A DNA stretch of 33,908 bases from an uncultured Prevotellaceae bacterium (GTDB lineage Bacteria; Bacteroidota; Bacteroidia; Bacteroidales; Bacteroidaceae): NCBI GenBank assembly GCA_947165505.1, contig CAMVAT010000037.1, positions 1-33,908 of the forward strand, in the 5' to 3' direction. Below the pieces are notes generated by a model. That model ran no database searches and was not told where the DNA came from. It worked only from the letters and a program-made list of their open reading frames with translations. This document shows positions 1-7,340 of this stretch, one piece after another; position 1 is the stretch's first letter, and each line of letters begins with the position of its first letter. The position numbers and the translations under genes were made by a program.

Positions 1-146
1 CCTAAATCCCTTCCCAATCCTTGGGAAGGGACTTAACCGCTCCTGCCCGTCGCTCGTTCATTAAGGTACTGCTCCCTTTTTCTGCCGGTCGCAGTAGTGT
101 TTTACGCAACAAAGTTGCGATTTTTGTGTTCGCTGCGCTCACCGAG
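1..146 (+). repeat. Direct duplication, copy A (cut by window edge)
   Basis: This segment reappears at 305-527 with few base changes. Shared blocks are the CCTTCCCAATCCTTGGGAAGG region, the block starting CTGCCCGTCGCTCGTTCATT, and the CGCAAC...GTTGCG hairpin with its ATTTTTGTG tail. Copy A lacks about 80 bases that copy B carries between the first two blocks. Confidence 0.85.
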
Positions 147-217
147 TGCATCTTTTTATTGAGTGCTAAGTGTTGAGCACCCTTGTACTGTTTTGTTACA
201 GCAATTCAGCTCGTGTC

Positions 218-332
218 CCCCTCCTTTGGAGGGGTGGACGGGGGAGGCCTCCCCAATTCTTTTTTCCCCACCCAACCCTCCCATGGGAGGGCTTCCAACC
301 CATCCCTAAATCCCTTCCCAATCCTTGGGAAG
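218..332. repeat. Cluster of G/C-rich palindromes
   Basis: Four inverted repeats are packed together: CCCCTCC-TTT-GGAGGGG (218-234), GGGGAGGCCTCCCC (241-254), CCCTCCCATGGGAGGG (276-291) and CCTTCCC...GGGAAGG (312-332). Related hairpins occur after the nitroreductase (4458-4478) and between the pectate lyase and polygalacturonase (16360-16412), so this is a dispersed family, probably acting as terminators or mRNA end stabilisers. Confidence 0.7.
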
Positions 333-527
333 GGACTTAACCGCTGCCTTCTGCGATTTTTTCTCGCCATGGCAAAGTTGAAACAAGTTTCACTTTGCTC
401 ATTTGGCTTATCGAAAAAATTATCTGCCCGTCGCTCGTTCATTAAGGTACTGCTCCCTTTTTCTGCCGGTCGCAGTATTTTTTTACGCAACAGAGTTGCG
501 ATTTTTGTGTTCGCTACGCTCACCGGG
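305..527 (+). repeat. Direct duplication, copy B with 80-base extra segment
   Basis: This matches 1-146 but has an extra segment at about 346-424. The extra segment contains an imperfect hairpin at 372-398 (GCAAAG-TT-GAAAC, loop AA, GTTTC-A-CTTTGC). The loop of the second hairpin differs (AGA here, AAA in copy A) while both arms are conserved, which suggests the folded structure matters or that the copies diverged recently. Confidence 0.85.
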
Positions 528-531
528 CTGC

Positions 532-757
532 GGACAGGGCACGCCCTGTCCCTACTTGTGAGGCGATTTCCTTTACTTAACTCGCTGACGCTCGTGCGGG
601 CGGGCACGGTGACCCGCCCCTACGGCGTGGCACATCACCTGGCCTTTACCCCATGCCCCGAAACTATTCTCTTACCTCTTACCTCTCACCTCTCACCTCT
701 TACCTCTTACCTCTTACCTCTTACCTCTTACCTCTTACCTCTCACCTCTCACCCCTA
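532..757 (-). repeat. Composite repeat element, copy 1 (reverse orientation)
   Basis: On the minus strand it opens with TAG (755-757), followed by exactly 12 heptanucleotides of the form AGAGGTR or close variants (756 down to 673), then AGAG-AATAG (672-664) and a G-rich stretch (about 660-640). A single GGACAGGGC-AC-GCCCTGTCC hairpin lies at 532-551 with CTAC after it. The nrdJ stop codon is 6 bases before the opening TAG. Confidence 0.8.
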
Positions 758-763
758 AAGAAC

Positions 764-3310
764 TTACCCGCACCGTGAGGCGCCGCAGTTTTTGCAGATG
801 AGGCATCCCTCTTGATATACGAGTGACTCCTGTCCGCACTGGGGGCATATCTGTCCTTTGGCCTCGGTGCCGTCGGTGACATATTTCTTCAGAGCACGCT
901 CCACACCGCTCTTCCACGTGTTGATGCTCTCTGACTTGAGTTGCAGTGAAGAGATGAGCTTGATGACGTGGTCGATGGGCATGCGATAGCGGAGCACCCC
1001 AGAGATGAGCTTGGCGTAGTTCCAGTATTCAGGATTGAATTTCTCAGACAGTCCCTCGACGGTCGTCTTATATCCCCGTTTGTTCTCGAACTGGAAGTCG
1101 TAACGCTTGGTGCCGTCCTCGTTGGTCTGTTTGATGATTTTACCTTTCGTGACCGACTTAGGCAGCAGGATACCCTCCTCGTCGTCTTGCAGACCGGTGA
1201 AGATCTCGTAAGGATAGCCGTTGAGCAAACCTACGAAGGCCACCCATTTCTCCTTATTATTTTGGAATCGCACCACATCGCACTCCAACGTCTGCGGGCG
1301 CACCTCGGTCACCTCGGGCCTGCTGCACGGCTGCGGCTGCGGTTTCTCCTCTTTCTTCTTCTCCACGGCAACGAGCACGCCGGCGCGGCTGCCGTCGCGG
1401 TAGATGGTACACCCTTTGCACCCCGAGCGCCACGCCTCGACATAGAGACGGTTGACGAGCGCCTCGTCAACGTCGTTGGGCAGGTTGACCGTCACGCTGA
1501 TGCTGTGATCGACCCATTTCTGTATCGCCCCCTGCATACGCACCTTCATCAGCCAATCGACATCGTTGGCTGTGGCCCTGCCGTAAGGCGACATTTCCAC
1601 CAGTTGGTCGATCTCCGCTTGGGTGTATCGCTTGTCGGTGTCGTAGCCGTTGACCTTCATCCAAGTAAGGAACTTAGGATGATAGACGATATACTCCTCA
1701 AACGAGTCGCCCACCTCATCCACGAAATCCACGTGAACATTGGTATCGTTAGGGTTCACCTTTCTACGGCGCTTATACACCGGCATGAAGACGGGTTCGA
1801 TGCCCGAGGTGGTCTGTGTCATGAGGCTGATGGTGCCAGTGGGCGCGATGGTGAGGCAAGCGATGTTGCGCCGTCCGTATTTCACCATGTCGTCGTAGAG
1901 TTTGGGATCAGCCTCTTTCAGCCGGTTGACGAAGGGGTTGTCTTTCTCGCGCTGTGCGTCGTATATCTCGAAAGCCCCGCGTTCCTTGGCCATCTGCACC
2001 GACGATCCGTAGGCGGCAAGTGCCAGCGTGCGGTGCACATTGACCGAGAAGTCGGTCGCCTCTTGCGTGCCGTATCTCAGTCCCATGGCAGCGATCATGT
2101 CGCCCTCGGCCGTGATGCCCACGCCGGTGCGCCGTCCCTTGCCGCTCTTGCTGTATATCTTCTCCCAGAGATGGTATTCCGCGCTTTTCACCTCGTCGCT
2201 CTGCGGGTCAGCCTTCACCTTCTCCATGATTTTCACAATCTTTTCGAGTTCCAGATCGACGATATCGTCCATGATGCGCTGCGCGAGTGCCACATGGCGG
2301 CGGAACAGTTCGTAGTCGAAATAAGCCTTGTCGGTGAAGGGGTTGACCACGTATGAATAGAGGTTGATGGAGAGCAGCCGGCAAGAGTCGTACGGGCAGA
2401 GAGGTATCTCACCGCAGGGATTGGTCGAGATGGTGCGGAATCCGAGGTCGGCATAGCAGTCGGGTATGCTCTCGCGCAGGATGGTGTCCCAGAAGAGCAC
2501 GCCAGGCTCAGCGCTTTTCCATGCATTGTGCACGATCTTCTCCCATAGTTTCTTGGCGCTGATGGTTTGTTTCACCATCGGGTCTTGGCTGTCGATGGGG
2601 AACTGTTGCGTATATTCCTTATCATCGACGGCACACTGCATGAACTCGTCGTCGATGCGTACCGACACGTTGGCGCCAGTCACCTTACCCTCGGTCATCT
2701 TCGCGTCGATAAACGCCTCGCTGTCAGGATGTTTGATGCTCACAGAGAGCATCAGAGCGCCTCGCCGTCCGTCTTGCGCTACCTCGCGTGTGGAGTTGCT
2801 GTATCGCTCCATGAAGGGCACGAGTCCGGTGCTGGTGAGTGCGGAGTTGTTGACGGGCGTGCCTTTGGGCCTGAGTTGTGAAAGGTCGTGCCCCACCCCG
2901 CCGCGTCGTTTCATCAGTTGCACCTGTTCCTCGTCGATGCGGAGGATGGCTCCGTAGGAGTCGGCGTCGCCGTCGAGTCCGATGACAAAGCAGTTGGACA
3001 GCGAAGCCACCTGAAAGTCGTTGCCGATGCCCGTCATGGGACTGCCGGCGGGCACGATGTAACGGAAATGGTCGAGCAGTTCGAACACCTCTTCGGCCGA
3101 CACAGGGTTCTCATATTTCTGTTCGATGCGTGCCACTTCGCGGGCGATGCGCCAGTGCATGTCTTCGGGTGATTTTTCATAAATATTGCCGAAGCTGTCT
3201 TTCATGGCATATTTATTGACCCAGACCCGTGCGGCGAGTTCGTCGCCGTCAAAGTATTGTAGCGAAGCCTGATAGGCCTCTTCATAAGCGTATGTTTGTA
3301 GTTGATCCAT
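764..3310 (-). CDS. nrdJ: Adenosylcobalamin-dependent ribonucleotide reductase (class II)
   Basis: This enzyme reduces ribonucleotides to deoxyribonucleotides with a cobalamin-derived radical and does not need oxygen. The 848-residue protein has the class II/NrdJ layout: an N-terminal region to about residue 90, a barrel with the NPCGEIPL signature at 297-304 (Cys299 is in the active-site position), a SNCF cysteine near 107, the APTGTISLM loop past the middle, and a C-terminal zinc-ribbon-like tail with CPQC and CKNC pairs and a final cysteine. The frame is open 34 codons further upstream, but that stretch crosses the promoter box and an AT-rich palindrome region, so I place the start at 3310 (MDQLQTYAYE). 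It is a single gene with no nrdAB in the window. Paired palindromes upstream (3373-3410) are candidate operators. A cobalamin riboswitch was looked for and not seen. Confidence 0.95.
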   Translation of the reverse strand: MDQLQTYAYEEAYQASLQYFDGDELAARVWVNKYAMKDSFGNIYEKSPEDMHWRIAREVARIEQKYENPVSAEEVFELLDHFRYIVPAGSPMTGIGNDFQVASLSNCFVIGLDGDADSYGAILRIDEEQVQLMKRRGGVGHDLSQLRPKGTPVNNSALTSTGLVPFMERYSNSTREVAQDGRRGALMLSVSIKHPDSEAFIDAKMTEGKVTGANVSVRIDDEFMQCAVDDKEYTQQFPIDSQDPMVKQTISAKKLWEKIVHNAWKSAEPGVLFWDTILRESIPDCYADLGFRTISTNPCGEIPLCPYDSCRLLSINLYSYVVNPFTDKAYFDYELFRRHVALAQRIMDDIVDLELEKIVKIMEKVKADPQSDEVKSAEYHLWEKIYSKSGKGRRTGVGITAEGDMIAAMGLRYGTQEATDFSVNVHRTLALAAYGSSVQMAKERGAFEIYDAQREKDNPFVNRLKEADPKLYDDMVKYGRRNIACLTIAPTGTISLMTQTTSGIEPVFMPVYKRRRKVNPNDTNVHVDFVDEVGDSFEEYIVYHPKFLTWMKVNGYDTDKRYTQAEIDQLVEMSPYGRATANDVDWLMKVRMQGAIQKWVDHSISVTVNLPNDVDEALVNRLYVEAWRSGCKGCTIYRDGSRAGVLVAVEKKKEEKPQPQPCSRPEVTEVRPQTLECDVVRFQNNKEKWVAFVGLLNGYPYEIFTGLQDDEEGILLPKSVTKGKIIKQTNEDGTKRYDFQFENKRGYKTTVEGLSEKFNPEYWNYAKLISGVLRYRMPIDHVIKLISSLQLKSESINTWKSGVERALKKYVTDGTEAKGQICPQCGQESLVYQEGCLICKNCGASRCG

Positions 3311-3333
3311 GAGAAAAAAGTTGAATTTTCGTG

Positions 3334-3341
3334 CAAAGTTA
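3334..3341 (-). promoter_or_regulatory. nrdJ -7 promoter box
   Basis: The minus strand reads TAACTTTG, an exact match to the Bacteroidota -7 consensus TAnnTTTG, with the start codon 24 bases further on. No clear TTTG -33 element is visible; an A/T run sits there instead. The leader would be under 25 bases, which argues against a riboswitch and for control by DNA binding. Confidence 0.6.
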
Positions 3342-3372
3342 CAAGGTATGTATGAGATAAAAAAATTTTTTT

Positions 3373-3410
3373 GGAAAACTTTTCCGTGAAATTTTTCAGA
3401 AAAGTTTTCC
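3373..3410. promoter_or_regulatory. Paired 13-base palindromes upstream of nrdJ
   Basis: GGAAAACTTTTCC (3373-3385) is a perfect odd palindrome and AGAAAAGTTTTCC (3398-3410) is the same site with one changed end base. Centres are 25 bases apart, a bit over two helical turns. A third, weaker TGAAATTTTTCA lies between them. The pair sits roughly 30-70 bases upstream of the nrdJ -7 box. It does not resemble the NrdR box I know (ACAnnATATnnTGT type). It could bind a dimeric regulator, or simply fold as an 11-base-stem hairpin. Confidence 0.45.
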
Positions 3411-3471
3411 AAAACGGGAAAGAAATGATGATTAAATACACACGATGTTTTAATATGATGTCTGCGACGCT

Positions 3472-3512
3472 ACATGAATACACATCAATGACACATGAAT
3501 GGGTCATCAATG
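3472..3512. repeat. Two direct repeat units upstream of nitroreductase
   Basis: Each unit is ACATGAAT, then 3-4 bases, then CATCAATG: first unit at 3472-3490, second at 3493-3512. The spacing of 21-22 bases places both on the same helix face. It could be a regulator binding array or chance; ATTCATGG (3523-3530) nearby echoes the first half in inverse. Confidence 0.35.
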
Positions 3513-3686
3513 TTTTTTATTCATGGACAATCCATGGCATTCAAGGACATTCGCGTTACGCCGTAGGTAAAAAGGATGGCAACTCTCCATTAGAAAGCTA
3601 ACCGGGCTTCCCTTCTATTATTCAGATATGAACCATGACAATAAAAGAAGTAGAAGTGCGTTATTTCATAAAAAACAAATATCATT

Positions 3687-4424
3687 ATGAAGAACATCAA
3701 CACACGGCGTACGATACGCAAATACGCTGACCGAGAAGTAAACAAGGAACTGTTGGACAGGCTGCTCGCCGAAGCCGCACGCACACAGACAATGGGCAAC
3801 CTACAGCTGTATAGCGTGGTGGTGACACGCGATGCCGAAATGAAGCAACGACTGGCACCGGCCCACTTCAACCAGCCCATGGTGACGGGTGCGCCGGTGG
3901 TGCTGACCATCTGCGCCGATTTCCGCCGCACCACACGCTGGTGCGAGGAGCGGCAAGCCACGCCCGGCTACGACAACCTGCTGTCGTTTCTGAATGCCGC
4001 CTCCGACGCGCTGCTCTACACACAGACGTTCTGCAACCTGGCCGAGGAGGAAGGCCTTGGCTGCTGCTACTTAGGCACTACGGTGTATATGCCGCAGATG
4101 ATCATCGACGTGCTGCGCCTGCCGCGGCTGGTAATGCCCGTAGCCACCATCACCTTGGGGTGGCCCGACGAGAATCCGCCCCTCTCCGACCGTCTGCCGT
4201 TGGCCGCCTTCGTACACGAAGAACAGTATGAGGATTACACCCGGGAGCGCATCGACGCTTTTTACAGTGCAAAAGAAGCTTTGCCCGAGAATCAGGAATT
4301 TGTGCGCATCAACGGCAAGGAGACGTTGGCACAGGTGTTCACCGACTGCCGCTACACGAAGAAAGACAATGAGGCGATGTCGGCCACGATGATAGAGACG
4401 CTGAAGAAACAAGGGTTTCTATAG
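3687..4424 (+). CDS. Nitroreductase family flavoprotein
   Basis: This is an FMN-dependent, NAD(P)H-using oxidoreductase of the nitroreductase fold, 245 residues. The N-terminal R-R-T-I-R-K-Y (7-13) is the usual flavin-phosphate-binding start, and the TCADFRR and LGTTVYMPQ segments and the late VATITLGWPDENPP stretch match the NfsA/FRP-like branch. The C-terminal tail (about 170-245) is longer than in minimal members. Physiological substrates of this family are rarely known from sequence; quinones, flavins or nitroaromatics are possible. It stands alone, divergent from nrdJ, followed by a G/C-rich hairpin at 4458-4478. No signal peptide, so cytoplasmic. Confidence 0.85.
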   Translation: MKNINTRRTIRKYADREVNKELLDRLLAEAARTQTMGNLQLYSVVVTRDAEMKQRLAPAHFNQPMVTGAPVVLTICADFRRTTRWCEERQATPGYDNLLSFLNAASDALLYTQTFCNLAEEEGLGCCYLGTTVYMPQMIIDVLRLPRLVMPVATITLGWPDENPPLSDRLPLAAFVHEEQYEDYTRERIDAFYSAKEALPENQEFVRINGKETLAQVFTDCRYTKKDNEAMSATMIETLKKQGFL

Positions 4425-4457
4425 GACCCACCCCCGGTACAGAAGACCCACCCCCAG

Positions 4458-4478
4458 CCCCTCCCTTGTAGGGAGGGG
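4458..4478. terminator. G/C-rich stem-loop after the nitroreductase
   Basis: CCCCTCCC and GGGAGGGG (8-base arms, 5-base loop TTGTA) lie about 34 bases after the stop codon. There is no T-run, so it is not a classic intrinsic terminator; it belongs to the same repeat family as 218-291 and 16360-16412. It lies between two converging genes and may serve both. Confidence 0.4.
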
Positions 4479-4563
4479 AGTAGATAGTCATGAAATGGGG
4501 TGATACGCAGCTAAGACAGGGAGGGGGAATCGGATGAGAATCGGGAAATGATTGCCGAATGGC

Positions 4564-4587
4564 GGACAGGGCACGCCCTGTCCCTAC
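4564..4587. repeat. Single GGACAGGGC hairpin repeat overlapping the tilS stop
   Basis: This is one copy of GGACAGGGC-AC-GCCCTGTCC (4564-4583) with CTAC at 4584-4587. The first three bases of that CTAC, read on the minus strand, are the TAG stop codon of tilS, so the repeat defines the exact end of the gene. Confidence 0.8.
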
Positions 4588-5951
4588 ATGCGTGGAGTAT
4601 TATTGACTGCACCGATTTCGTCATGGATGAGCAGGATGCGGCGGGTGGCGGGAGTGACGCGGAAGCGGTTGTCGGGACGGAGGTTGACAAGCCAAAGGAT
4701 ATCGCCGTCGGCCTGCGTGAGCACCAGTTGGGCCTGTTTTTCGAAAAGCGACATCTTGCGGTCGGTCATGAAATCGCTGAGTAGTTTGCGCCCGGTCATG
4801 CCGAAGGGTACAAAGCTGTCGCCCTGCCCCACCCTCCTGAGGGTCAACGGGAAAGATACTTTGTCGGCATCAAGACACGCCCAGTCGGCATTTTTATATG
4901 GGAAGTCATCCATCCGGGCGACATCCTCTATTGTCACGCGTATTTTCATGCCTTCGCCATAGCGATACATGCCGGGCTCAGGTATGACGAGCGGTGGCAG
5001 AACGTCCGTTTTCTTCTCGCGCAGCAACAGCGACTCACGGTCGAAGAGCAGCTGGTGAGTAGCCGACTCGAAGAGAGCGCCCGTTGGCGTGCTGTGTAGC
5101 CGTGTATACATCATCTCAATCTGTTCGGGGGCAAATCCGCATGGATTTAAGAGATAGAACAGCAGGTATTCGCTGTCTATCTGTTTTTTTTCTATAGCCA
5201 CCACCTCATCGGAGCCTGTCAGATGCCTTATCGTGCAGGCGCGCTGTCGTTTCTCGTCCATGGCCGCATCCAAGGCCTTCGCCGCCTCGGTCAGTCGGCG
5301 AGCCGTGTGGTCGATGCTCCGTGCTACCGAGGGGTTGACCTCGCGCATGGCGGGCAGCACATTCAGTCTGATTTTATTTCTTGCCACCTCATCCACCAGG
5401 TTGGTGCTATCCGTGACGTAGTCTTGCCTCTGACAGGCAAGATATTGCTCGATGTCTTGGCGCGAGAGGCACAGGAGTGGTCTGATGATCAACCCGTTGC
5501 GCGGTTGTATGCCATGCAGTCCGTGGAGTCCTGTGCCACGGATCAGGTTGAGGAGCACCGTCTCTACCGAGTCATCGCGGTGGTGCGCCACGCAGATGCC
5601 TTGCGCCCCGATGTCGTGCGCTAACTGATGGAAATAGGTGTATCGCAGCTCACGCGCCGCCATCTCGATGCTCACCTGATGGAGCTGGGCATATTCGCGG
5701 GTATCGAAATGAGCGAGGTGGAGAGGTATGCGCAGTTGGTCGCAAAGATTTCGGCAGAACTGCTCATCGCGGTCTGATTCGCTTCCTCTGAGGTGGAAAT
5801 TGCAATGCGCCGCCTCGATTTGAAATCCCAGTTGCCTGAGCATCAGCAGCAGTGCCACGCTGTCGGCTCCGCCTGACAGCGCCACGATATACTTGGCTGC
5901 GGAGTCGAGCAGATGATGCTTTTGGATGAAGTCGGAAACTAAGTTTGTCAT
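4584..5951 (-). CDS. tilS: tRNA(Ile)-lysidine synthase
   Basis: TilS attaches lysine to C34 of the tRNA-Ile with a CAU anticodon, so that it reads AUA and not AUG; it is normally essential. The 455-residue protein starts with the PP-loop ATPase signature SGGADS at 26-31, continues with AAHCNFHLRG and VAHHRDDSVET motifs characteristic of the N-terminal catalytic domain, and has a C-terminal extension (about 320-455) with the FVPFGMTGRKLLSDFMTDRK segment typical of the TilS C-terminal domain. It starts 5 bases after the end of the RlmI-type methyltransferase gene, so the two are probably co-transcribed. Its stop codon lies inside a dispersed hairpin repeat (4564-4587). Confidence 0.95.
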   Translation of the reverse strand: MTNLVSDFIQKHHLLDSAAKYIVALSGGADSVALLLMLRQLGFQIEAAHCNFHLRGSESDRDEQFCRNLCDQLRIPLHLAHFDTREYAQLHQVSIEMAARELRYTYFHQLAHDIGAQGICVAHHRDDSVETVLLNLIRGTGLHGLHGIQPRNGLIIRPLLCLSRQDIEQYLACQRQDYVTDSTNLVDEVARNKIRLNVLPAMREVNPSVARSIDHTARRLTEAAKALDAAMDEKRQRACTIRHLTGSDEVVAIEKKQIDSEYLLFYLLNPCGFAPEQIEMMYTRLHSTPTGALFESATHQLLFDRESLLLREKKTDVLPPLVIPEPGMYRYGEGMKIRVTIEDVARMDDFPYKNADWACLDADKVSFPLTLRRVGQGDSFVPFGMTGRKLLSDFMTDRKMSLFEKQAQLVLTQADGDILWLVNLRPDNRFRVTPATRRILLIHDEIGAVNNTPRM

Positions 5952-5956
5952 TTAGC

Positions 5957-7135
5957 CTACTCTACGTACAGCACGAGTCCTTTGAGGTATTCGCCTTCGG
6001 GATGATAGATGTTGATAGGATGGTCGGCGGGCTGGTGCAGCTGGTGCAGGATGCGCACGTTGCGCCCTGTCTTGGCGGCAGCGGTGAAGACAGCATTGCG
6101 GAAATGGTCTTTTGTGACCACCTGCGAGCAACTGAAGGTGAAGAGGATGCCCCCCTTTCGGATGCGCTCGAAAGCCTTCATGTTGAGGCGTGTATATCCC
6201 TTCAGGGCATTGCCGAGTGCTGCGCGGTGCTTGGCAAAGGCGGGCGGGTCGAGGATGATGAGATCGTAGAGGTCGTCGGCCGCGTCGAGGAATTTGAAGG
6301 CATCCTCGCAAAACGCCTCGTGGCGCGAGTCGCCGGGGAAGTTGAGTTGCACATTGGCATTGGTCAGTTCGATAGCCTTGGCGCTGCTGTCCACCGAATG
6401 CACCATCTCGGCACCTCCCCTCATGGCATAGACCGAGAATCCTCCCGTATAGCAGAACATATTGAGCACCCTTTTTCCCCGTGCATACTGCTGGAGCAGG
6501 CTGCGGTTGTCGCGCTGATCGACGAAGAAGCCCGTTTTCTGTCCTCTCAGCCAATCGACGTAGAACCGCAGGCCGTTTTCCATGGCCGTATTGTCGGCAT
6601 CGCCACCAATGAGGAACCCGTTTTCCTGTCCGAGGTCAGCCTTGAAGGGCAGTGTCGTCTCGCTCTTGTAATACACATTCTTGATTCTCCCGTCCATCAC
6701 CTTGACGAGTTGTTCGGCTATCTGCTGTCTGACGACGTGCATGCCCACGCTGTGCGCCTGCATCACCGCCGTTTGTCCGTAGCAGTCGATGACGAGTCCG
6801 GGCAGGTTGTCGCCCTCGCCATGAACGAGCCTGTAGGTGTCGTTGGTGTCGGAAAAAGCGAAACCGAGTGCTTTACGCATGTCGAATGCCGCTTGCAGAC
6901 GTCGGAACCACAATTGGTCATCGATTGGTTCGTCTTGGAACGAGAGGACCCTGACAGCGATGGAGCCCACCTGATAATGGCCTACGGCGATGAACTCACG
7001 CCGAGATGTCAACACACGCACTACGTCGCCCTCTTGTATGTCGTCGTCCATCTGCTGGATGGCACCCGAGAAGACCCAAGGGTGAAAACGAAGGAGACTT
7101 TCTTCTTTATTCTTTTTTAATATGATGGTTTTCAT
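5957..7135 (-). CDS. rlmI: Class I rRNA methyltransferase, RlmI type
   Basis: Likely a SAM-dependent 23S rRNA cytosine-5 methyltransferase (RlmI modifies C1962 in E. coli). The 392-residue protein has an N-terminal PUA-like domain (about 1-75), a middle region ending in GQKTGFFVDQRDNR (198-211), the SAM loop NMFCYTGGFSVYA (225-237), LDPPAF (295-300), and TFSCSQVV (333-340) where Cys336 is the probable catalytic cysteine. The frame is open far upstream, but that part is repeat DNA and the opposite frame of the exonuclease gene, so I take the start at 7135 (MKTIILKKNK). A heptanucleotide repeat array begins about 10 bases upstream of the start codon and must form its leader. It is followed by tilS after 5 bases. 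Confidence 0.85.
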   Translation of the reverse strand: MKTIILKKNKEESLLRFHPWVFSGAIQQMDDDIQEGDVVRVLTSRREFIAVGHYQVGSIAVRVLSFQDEPIDDQLWFRRLQAAFDMRKALGFAFSDTNDTYRLVHGEGDNLPGLVIDCYGQTAVMQAHSVGMHVVRQQIAEQLVKVMDGRIKNVYYKSETTLPFKADLGQENGFLIGGDADNTAMENGLRFYVDWLRGQKTGFFVDQRDNRSLLQQYARGKRVLNMFCYTGGFSVYAMRGGAEMVHSVDSSAKAIELTNANVQLNFPGDSRHEAFCEDAFKFLDAADDLYDLIILDPPAFAKHRAALGNALKGYTRLNMKAFERIRKGGILFTFSCSQVVTKDHFRNAVFTAAAKTGRNVRILHQLHQPADHPINIYHPEGEYLKGLVLYVE

Positions 7136-7143
7136 TGCTAAAA

Positions 7144-7330
7144 TAGAGGTAAGAGGTAAGGGGTGAGAGGTAAGAGGTAAGAGGTAAGAGAATAGCTTTG
7201 GAGCAGGGGCGGGGGGCAGGGGGCGGGGCAGGAGATATGTTTGCCGCGCATGTAGGGACAGGGCGTGCCCTGTCCGCGGTGAGTATATCAAATTGCGACG
7301 ACGTGCGGACAGGGCACGCCCTGTCCCTAC
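7144..7330 (+). repeat. Composite repeat element, copy 2 (full length)
   Basis: Module order: TAG (7144-7146); six heptanucleotides AGAGGTA or variants (7145-7186); AGAG-AATAG (7187-7195); a G-rich stretch (7196-7250) containing GGCAGGAGATATG and TTTGCCGCGCATGTAG; hairpin GGACAGGGC-GT-GCCCTGTCC (7256-7275); a 31-base spacer (7276-7306); the inverted hairpin (7307-7326) ending in CTAC (7330). It fills the gap between the exonuclease gene and the rlmI start on the opposite strand. Reading frames through it give spurious proteins. Confidence 0.85.
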
Positions 7331-7340
7331 AACCGAGCCC

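Larger units (their letters stand above)
1..763. repeat. Gene-free repeat patchwork downstream of nrdJ
   Basis: I see no credible gene here; the open frames read through repeats. The stretch holds a partial duplication (1-146 and 305-527), several G/C-rich palindromes between 218 and 332, one copy of the GGACAGGGC/GCCCTGTCC hairpin (532-551), and a 12-copy heptanucleotide array (673-756) that abuts the 3' end of nrdJ. CGCAAC/GTTGCG stem-loops followed by ATTTTTGT occur at 105-119 and 486-500 and could end plus-strand transcription. Read on the minus strand, 532-757 has the same module order as the elements near 7.2 and 22.8 kb. Confidence 0.75.
3311..3686. other. Intergenic region between divergent nrdJ and nitroreductase
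   Basis: No gene is visible in these 376 bases. They hold the nrdJ promoter and palindromes on the left, then two 21- to 22-base direct units at 3472-3512 (ACATGAAT at 3472 and 3493, CATCAATG at 3483 and 3505) that could be operators for either gene. No clear TAnnTTTG box was found for the nitroreductase. Confidence 0.5.

Noticed and set aside
183..758. Open frame of 191 codons in the repeat region at the left edge
   Set aside because: It runs through duplicated blocks, the GGACAGGGC hairpin and the heptanucleotide array (ending in LPLTSYLLPLTS repeats), so it is a translation of repeats.
968..2356. Long plus-strand open frame (462 codons) inside nrdJ
   Set aside because: It is antisense to the firmly identified nrdJ; the translation is His/Val/Leu-rich without motifs, as expected for the shadow of a GC-rich gene.
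3311..3372. Cobalamin riboswitch upstream of nrdJ
   Set aside because: The promoter box lies 24 bases from the start codon, leaving a leader far too short, and no B12-box-like sequence was seen.
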